From NCBI GenBank assembly GCA_036407095.1, contig DASWZV010000099.1, positions 1 through 64,000 on the forward strand: a stretch of 64,000 nt of DNA, written 5' to 3'. The DNA comes from Gp6-AA40 sp036407095. GTDB lineage: Bacteria > Acidobacteriota > Vicinamibacteria > Vicinamibacterales > UBA2999. This document shows, in pieces, positions 59,314-64,000 of this stretch. The position numbers and the translations under genes are program-made. How positions within the stretch are numbered: position 1 is the stretch's first letter; each line of letters starts with the position of its first letter. The notes below the pieces were generated by a model. The model searched no databases, was not told the DNA's origin, and saw only the letters and a list, made by a program, of their open reading frames with translations.

Positions 59314-60119
59314 TTCACGTCGTTCGACGTTCACGTCCACATCTGTGGGCGTTGGTCTTCGTGTTGTGTGCGCGAGCGGCCGCGGCACAATCCCCGGCGC
59401 CGCAGGAGACCGCACCTGCGCAGCCGTCTGTTCAGTTCCTGCCGCACGCCCTTTTTCGTCTCTCGGCCGAGCATCTCTCGGGACAGGACGAGAGCTTCCA
59501 GTGGGACGCCAACTTCGGCGGCGATCTCGATATCGTCGACTACGGATCGGGGCGGGCGTCGTTCGAGGCGAACTATCAGGTCATCATGGGCGACGAGTTC
59601 CGTCGTTTCGATCCCAACCAGGGCAATTACATCCTGGGCGGTTCGACGTCGCTGCGGCGATCCGGCTACGAGTTCGCGGGCGTGTTCCACCACGAATCCC
59701 GCCACCTGAGCGACCGCGCGAATCGCGTCGCGGTGGCGTGGAACATGGCGGGCGGGCGAATCAGTCGCGCCTATACGTTCGGGTCAGCGCGGTTGGACGC
59801 CGGCGTAGATGTTCGCACCGTGGTTGCGAAGTCGTTCGTCGACTACGACTGGGAGATCGCGGGCGGCGTGCGCGGCCATGCGCAGGTCCATCCTCATGTG
59901 GCGGTGCTCTTCGCGGGCGACTTGCGCCGGCTCGGCGTTGACGGCAGTCAGAATCGCGGCGATCAAACCGGGTTCCGTCTCGAAACGGGTCTGCATCTGT
60001 CGGACGGTGGCGGCGCCGCGGAGTTCTTCATCTCAGCCGAACGGCGCATCGACCCGTATCCGCTTGAATTCGGGACGATCAATTTCGTGACCGTGGGGTT
60101 TCGTCTCCTGAGTCACTGA
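59310..60119 (+). CDS. Predicted outer-membrane barrel protein (DUF1207-like)
   Basis: 269 residues from a GTG that overlaps the lpxD stop by four bases. A signal peptide (LWALVFVLCARAAAAQ) is followed by about 10-12 amphipathic strands (FQWDANFGGDLDIVDYGSGRASFEANYQV, GYEFAGVFHHESRHLSDRAN, INFVTVGFRLLSH) with the His-rich HHESRHLSDR segment reminiscent of DUF1207. Function unknown. Position after lpxD suggests an outer-membrane role. Confidence 0.7.
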   Translation: MIHVVRRSRPHLWALVFVLCARAAAAQSPAPQETAPAQPSVQFLPHALFRLSAEHLSGQDESFQWDANFGGDLDIVDYGSGRASFEANYQVIMGDEFRRFDPNQGNYILGGSTSLRRSGYEFAGVFHHESRHLSDRANRVAVAWNMAGGRISRAYTFGSARLDAGVDVRTVVAKSFVDYDWEIAGGVRGHAQVHPHVAVLFAGDLRRLGVDGSQNRGDQTGFRLETGLHLSDGGGAAEFFISAERRIDPYPLEFGTINFVTVGFRLLSH

Positions 60120-60216
60120 TCCGGATCGAGAGAGTCATTTTCCGTGCAAGGGTGATCGACCGCACATCGGCGCGCACCCGTTCGACAGAACCCGACTCGC
60201 GACCCCATAATGGCCT

Positions 60217-61581
60217 ATGCGTAGCGCTGGCCGCAGCCTGGCGATCCGCCTGGGCGCGTTCGTGATCATCGGTCTGGTCACGAGCGTCGCGCGCGTATCG
60301 CTCGATGCAGCGGTGCGCCCTCCGAAGCTTCAGTACAAGATGACGGTGCTGTCGAACGGTCTCCGCGTGATCTTCTCGGAGGATCACTCGACACCGATCG
60401 TGCATCTCGCGGTGTGGTATCACGTCGGTTCGAAGAACGAGCGGCCAGGCCGCACCGGCTTCGCGCATCTGTTCGAGCACATGATGTTCAAGGGCTCGAA
60501 AAACGTCGAGCCCGAGTCGCACACGTCGATCATCGCTGGCGTCGGCGGGCGCAGCAACGCGTATACGACCGAAGACGAGACGGTGTTCTGGCAGACGCTG
60601 CCCTCGCAGTACCTGCCGCTGGCGGTCTGGCTCGAGGCCGATCGGATGGCGACGCTGCGCGTCGACGACGAGGCGTTCAAGCGCGAGCGCGAGGTGGTCA
60701 AGGAAGAGCGGCGGATGCGCGTCGAAAACCAGCCCTACGGCCGGCTCTCGGAGATCATCTACGACATCGCGTTCACGACCCATCCCTACAAGCACCCGAC
60801 CATCGGCAGCATGAAGGACCTCGAGGCGGCCTCGATCGCCGACGTGCGCGATTTTCACAACATCTACTACGTTCCCGAGAACGCGACCGTCGCGATCGTC
60901 GGCGACTTCGACACCACGCAGGCGATGCAGATCGTGAACCAGTACTTCGGCCGTGTGCCGAAGGCTGCACGGCCCGTCCCGCGCGACATTCCGAAAGAGC
61001 CGCCGCAGACGAAGGAGCGCCGCGCCGTGGTCGAAGAAGCGTGGCCGCTGCCCGCGGTCGTCGTCGCGTATCACGTCACGTACGACGGCCACCCTGACGC
61101 GTATCCGCTGCACATCACGGCGAAGATCATGTCGGACGGGCAGAGCGCGCGCATTCCCCTCGAGCTGATGTACAAGCGCCGCCTCGCGCTGACGGCGTTC
61201 GGCAGCGGGAACATCACCGAGGACCCCAATCTCTTCTACGCGGTGGCGATCGTGCAGCCGGGGCAGACGCCGGCCGCGGCCGAGCAGGCGCTCGTCGCCG
61301 AGTTCGAGAAACTCACCAAGGAACCGATCAGCGCCGTGGAGCTGCAACGGGCGAAGAACCAGTTCGCTCGCGACTACATCGTCGGCCGCGAGTCGAACCA
61401 GGAGAAGGCGTTGCACCTGGCGCACTCGGCGGTGATCCACAACGACATCGGCGCCGCCGATGGTGAGTTCGATATCTTCATGAATGTGACGACGGCCGAC
61501 GTGCAGCGTGTGGCGCGCACCTACTTCACGCCGAACAACCGGGTGGTGATCCACATCCTGCCGAAAGGCGGTACACGTTGA
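60217..61581 (+). CDS. M16 zinc peptidase, catalytic subunit
   Basis: 454 residues with N-terminal signal (LAIRLGAFVIIGLVTSVARVS). The inverted zinc motif H-x2-E-H is at FAHLFEHMMFKGS, with the third ligand Glu about 77 residues on in VVKEERRMRVENQPYG. The second half (SDGQSARIPLELMYKRRLALTAFGSG) lacks the Arg/Tyr pair that holds substrate. The next gene has the reverse pattern: no zinc site but the Arg-Gly-Leu-Thr-Tyr pair. The two probably form a heterodimer, as in mitochondrial processing peptidase or SPH2682-2681. It cleaves peptides in the periplasm. Confidence 0.92.
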   Translation: MRSAGRSLAIRLGAFVIIGLVTSVARVSLDAAVRPPKLQYKMTVLSNGLRVIFSEDHSTPIVHLAVWYHVGSKNERPGRTGFAHLFEHMMFKGSKNVEPESHTSIIAGVGGRSNAYTTEDETVFWQTLPSQYLPLAVWLEADRMATLRVDDEAFKREREVVKEERRMRVENQPYGRLSEIIYDIAFTTHPYKHPTIGSMKDLEAASIADVRDFHNIYYVPENATVAIVGDFDTTQAMQIVNQYFGRVPKAARPVPRDIPKEPPQTKERRAVVEEAWPLPAVVVAYHVTYDGHPDAYPLHITAKIMSDGQSARIPLELMYKRRLALTAFGSGNITEDPNLFYAVAIVQPGQTPAAAEQALVAEFEKLTKEPISAVELQRAKNQFARDYIVGRESNQEKALHLAHSAVIHNDIGAADGEFDIFMNVTTADVQRVARTYFTPNNRVVIHILPKGGTR

Positions 61582-63074
61582 ACCGGCCATGGGTCTGGGT
61601 CGTCGGATTGCTCCTGACCGCACGCGTGGGGTTCGGTCAGGATTTCAGCACCTGGCCGACCGAGAACGCACCGCGTCCGCTGCCGGCGCACGAGGTGAAG
61701 TTCCCGCCCTACGAGATCCGGTCGCTCTCGAACGGCATGCAGGTCGTCGTGGTGCTGCATCACGAGCAGCCTGCGGTCACGATGCGACTGCTCATTCGCG
61801 CGGGTGCGGCGCAGGATCCCGAGCGCAAAGGCGGCGTCGCGGATCTCGTCGCGCGTCTGCTGGATCAGGGAACGACCACGCGAAACGCGGAGCGGATCGC
61901 CGAGCAGATCGACACCATCGGCGGGGCGATGGGCACGGGGTCGGGTACCGACCTGACCTGGGTGAATGCCGTCGTGATGAAAGATTCGTTTGCGGTCGGC
62001 ATGGACCTGGTCGCAGACGTGGCGCACAACCCGACGTTTGCCGCCGACGAGATCGAACGGCAGCGCGAGCGGCAGGTGTCGTCGCTCCGCGTCAGCGATG
62101 ACGACCCTGACTACGTCGCGTCGGTGACCTTCGATCGTCTGGTCTACGGGTTCCATCCGTACGGGTTGCCGGGCAGCGGCACGCCTGATTCGATCGCCAC
62201 GATCACGCAGGACGATCTCCGGACGTTCCATCGTCGCTACTTCGTCCCCAACAACATGATCCTTGCTATCGTCGGCGACGTGACGAGCGACGAGGCGTTT
62301 GCGACCGCTGATCGCGTGTTCGGCAAGTGGTCGCGAGGCGAGGTGCCGGCGTGGAAGCCGATCGACCCGCCGCAGCCCACGCGTCGCCTGGTCATCGTCG
62401 ACAAACCGGGGGCGGTGCAGACGGAGATCCGCGTCGGGCAACTGGCGATTCCACGCAAGCACCCCGACTTCCTGGCCTTCGATGTTGCCGTCAAGATTCT
62501 CGGCGGCGAAGGGGCCAACCGTCTGCATCGCGTGCTGCGATCGGAGCGGGGCCTGACGTACGGAGCGGAAGCAGACACCGAGGCCATGAAGGCCACTGGC
62601 GATTTCGTCGCCAAGACGAATACCCGAACCGAGACCACTGCCGAGACGCTGCGGCTGACGGTCGAGGAGTTCGCGAAGCTGCAGCGTCAGCGTGTGTACG
62701 AACGCGAGCTGGCCGACGCGCAGGCCTATCTGGCCGGCAGCTTCCCCCTCACGATCGAAACGCCCAACGACATCGCGACGATCATCATCAATGCGCTCTT
62801 CTACGAGCTTCCGCTCGACGAGTTGCCCACGTTCCGGGAGCGAGTGCTCGCCATCACACCGGACGACATCCAGCGGGTCGCGCGCCAGTACATCAAGCCG
62901 GACCGCCTGTCGATCGTACTGGTCGGAAATGCGCAGGCATTCGTGAATCAGTTGCGGAGCGTCGGATTCCCCGACTTCGAAGTCATTCCCATCGATCAGC
63001 TCGATCTCATGTCGGCCACGCTGAAAAAGGATCCGAAGCGTGCGGCGATCGAGCCAGGCGATACCGCGCGATAG
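61578..63074 (+). CDS. M16 peptidase family, non-catalytic partner subunit
   Basis: 498 residues from GTG or TTG-type start overlapping the previous stop by four bases; signal peptide VWVVGLLLTARVGFGQ. Where the active subunit has H-x2-E-H, this one has GGVADLVARLLDQG, so it cannot bind zinc. The C-terminal half keeps LHRVLRSERGLTYGAEAD, whose Arg and Tyr are the partner-side substrate residues. This completes a split active site with the gene at 60217. C-terminus is slightly long and charged. Confidence 0.9.
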   Translation: MNRPWVWVVGLLLTARVGFGQDFSTWPTENAPRPLPAHEVKFPPYEIRSLSNGMQVVVVLHHEQPAVTMRLLIRAGAAQDPERKGGVADLVARLLDQGTTTRNAERIAEQIDTIGGAMGTGSGTDLTWVNAVVMKDSFAVGMDLVADVAHNPTFAADEIERQRERQVSSLRVSDDDPDYVASVTFDRLVYGFHPYGLPGSGTPDSIATITQDDLRTFHRRYFVPNNMILAIVGDVTSDEAFATADRVFGKWSRGEVPAWKPIDPPQPTRRLVIVDKPGAVQTEIRVGQLAIPRKHPDFLAFDVAVKILGGEGANRLHRVLRSERGLTYGAEADTEAMKATGDFVAKTNTRTETTAETLRLTVEEFAKLQRQRVYERELADAQAYLAGSFPLTIETPNDIATIIINALFYELPLDELPTFRERVLAITPDDIQRVARQYIKPDRLSIVLVGNAQAFVNQLRSVGFPDFEVIPIDQLDLMSATLKKDPKRAAIEPGDTAR

Positions 63075-63091
63075 CGGCCGTCGGCGGAGCG

Positions 63092-64000
63092 ATGCGAATC
63101 ATGATCTCCTGCGGCGAGGCGTCGGGCGATCTGTACGCCGGTGCGCTCGCCCTGGAGTTGTATAGCCGGGAGCCGCAGGCGGAGATCTTTGGATTCGGAG
63201 GCCGGCGCCTCGAGGCTGCCGGCGGCCGGCTGATCGGCGACTACGGCGCCTATTCGGTGACCGGCCTCACCGAGGTCGTGACCAAACTGCCGCGCTCCTT
63301 CGCCATGTTGCGGCGTCTGGTCGACTCGGCGCGCGAGCTCCGGCCCCACGTCTTTGTCGCGATCGATTTCCCCGACTTCAACTTCCGCCTGATGGCCGCG
63401 CTTCGCCGACTGGGCATCCCGATCGTCTACTACATCAGCCCGCAGCTCTGGGCCTGGCGTCCGGGCCGCATGGAGACGATGAAGGAGAACGTCGATCGGG
63501 TGCTGGTGATCTTTCCGTTCGAGGAGGAGTTGTATCGCCGAGCCGGAGTCGACGCGCAGTTCGTTGGCCATCCGCTGGTGGATCTGGCCCACGCCGGAGT
63601 GCGGCGCGACGTGTTCCTGCGCGACCGCGGCCTGCTGCCCGAAGCGCCCACGGTCGCGTTGCTGCCCGGCAGTCGCAAGAACGAGCTCGAGCGCATTGTC
63701 CCGGTGATGGTGGAGACGGTCCCGATGATCGCGAAACGGATTCCCGGCGTGCAGTTCGTCGTGGCACGTGCGCCGGCCCTGCCCGACGCGCTCTTTGCGC
63801 CGCTCGTCGCCGACGATATCGGCGGGCCGCTCGTGCTCGTGCACGAGCGCACCGACGATGTGCTCTCGGCGTCCGATGTCGTCATTACCGCGTCCGGCAC
63901 CGCGACCATCCAGTGTGCGTTGCACGAGAAGCCGATGGTCGTCGTGTATCGGCTCTCGCCGCTGACGTATCGACTGGGGAAACCGTTCGTGCATGTGGAC
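63092..64000 (+). CDS. lpxB: Lipid-A-disaccharide synthase (3' end outside window)
   Basis: 303 codons of about 380-390, open to the end of the window. The GT19 motifs are intact: MISCGEASGDLYAGALALEL at the start, GFGGRRLEAAGG, VFVAIDFPDFNFRL, IVYYISPQLWAWRPGRMETMKENVDRVLVIFPFEEEL, FVGHPLVDLA and LLPGSRKNELERI. The enzyme joins UDP-diacyl-GlcN with lipid X to make the lipid A disaccharide at the inner membrane. It begins 17 bases after the M16 gene and is the last gene seen. Confidence 0.96.
   Translation, partial: MRIMISCGEASGDLYAGALALELYSREPQAEIFGFGGRRLEAAGGRLIGDYGAYSVTGLTEVVTKLPRSFAMLRRLVDSARELRPHVFVAIDFPDFNFRLMAALRRLGIPIVYYISPQLWAWRPGRMETMKENVDRVLVIFPFEEELYRRAGVDAQFVGHPLVDLAHAGVRRDVFLRDRGLLPEAPTVALLPGSRKNELERIVPVMVETVPMIAKRIPGVQFVVARAPALPDALFAPLVADDIGGPLVLVHERTDDVLSASDVVITASGTATIQCALHEKPMVVVYRLSPLTYRLGKPFVHVD

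Noticed and set aside
60079..61623. 514-codon minus-strand frame opposite the M16 peptidase
   Set aside because: Shadow frame with Asp/His/Arg/Val bias; M16 zinc motifs fix the true strand.

Overview
The window is high-GC, tightly packed chromosomal DNA from a Gram-negative bacterium. The best phylogenetic clue is a tandem pair of ADOP-type permeases (acidobacterial duplicated orphan permeases) at the left end. Carboxypeptidase-regulatory-like surface proteins and a monoheme cytochrome with a PHM-like region point the same way, so I infer Acidobacteriota, probably near Vicinamibacteria. lpxD and lpxB show a lipid A outer membrane. I see no CRISPR array, insertion sequence, phage or rRNA operon. 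Most of the window is core genome.

Layout: 1-4650 ADOP permeases. 4772-11041 a RodZ_C-like membrane protein with a 24-bp in-frame repeat array, a coiled-coil/GAF protein, an Slt-type lytic transglycosylase and a methyltransferase. 11075-15510 a beta-barrel protein and a heterodimeric ABC exporter. 15560-25873 (minus strand) 3D-domain protein, thiL, 6S RNA, zapA, a ZapB-like coiled coil, pheT-pheS, rplT-rpmI-infC-thrS, tRNA-Val and HU. 26021-29133 an S41 family protein without its catalytic dyad, the remains of an EnvC gene, then ruvX and mltG. 29184-35831 (minus strand) a lactonase-like hydrolase, nadK, tlyA, polyprenyl synthase, xseB, xseA, ymdB and hsp20. 36024-38764 dnaK, a second hsp20 and rpoZ. 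39160-42724 an exported SurE, a sulfatase and an MFS importer. 42758-44928 deacetylase and glycosyltransferase. 45019-47470 two carboxypeptidase-regulatory-like proteins and an HTH fragment, bounded by inverted heptamer repeats. 47787-54187 quinone oxidoreductase, cytochrome/metal-binding pair, haloacetate-dehalogenase-like hydrolase, gatA-gatC. 54272-58206 MEMO1/AMMECR1 pair, membrane hydrolase, zinc phospholipase-like protein, Mit_KHE1-like protein. 58264-64000 lpxD, a barrel protein, an M16 peptidase pair and the start of lpxB.

Many adjacent genes overlap by 1-4 bases, indicating translationally coupled operons. The intergenic gaps are not random: most of the larger ones hold palindromic elements made of tandem 7-bp units (several sequence families), or short palindromes with a GGCTTCAGCC-type core, or a CCTTCGACTC...GCTCAGG element. 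Some of these have entered coding sequence: the 24-bp repeat in the 4772 gene, the N-terminus of the MFS gene and the end of the second ABC gene.

The most unusual points are the decayed EnvC next to an S41 protein carrying Ala and Arg in place of Ser and Lys, the heptamer palindromes, the intragenic repeat array that matches the intergenic element, an AUC start codon for infC, and a 6S RNA directly downstream of zapA.
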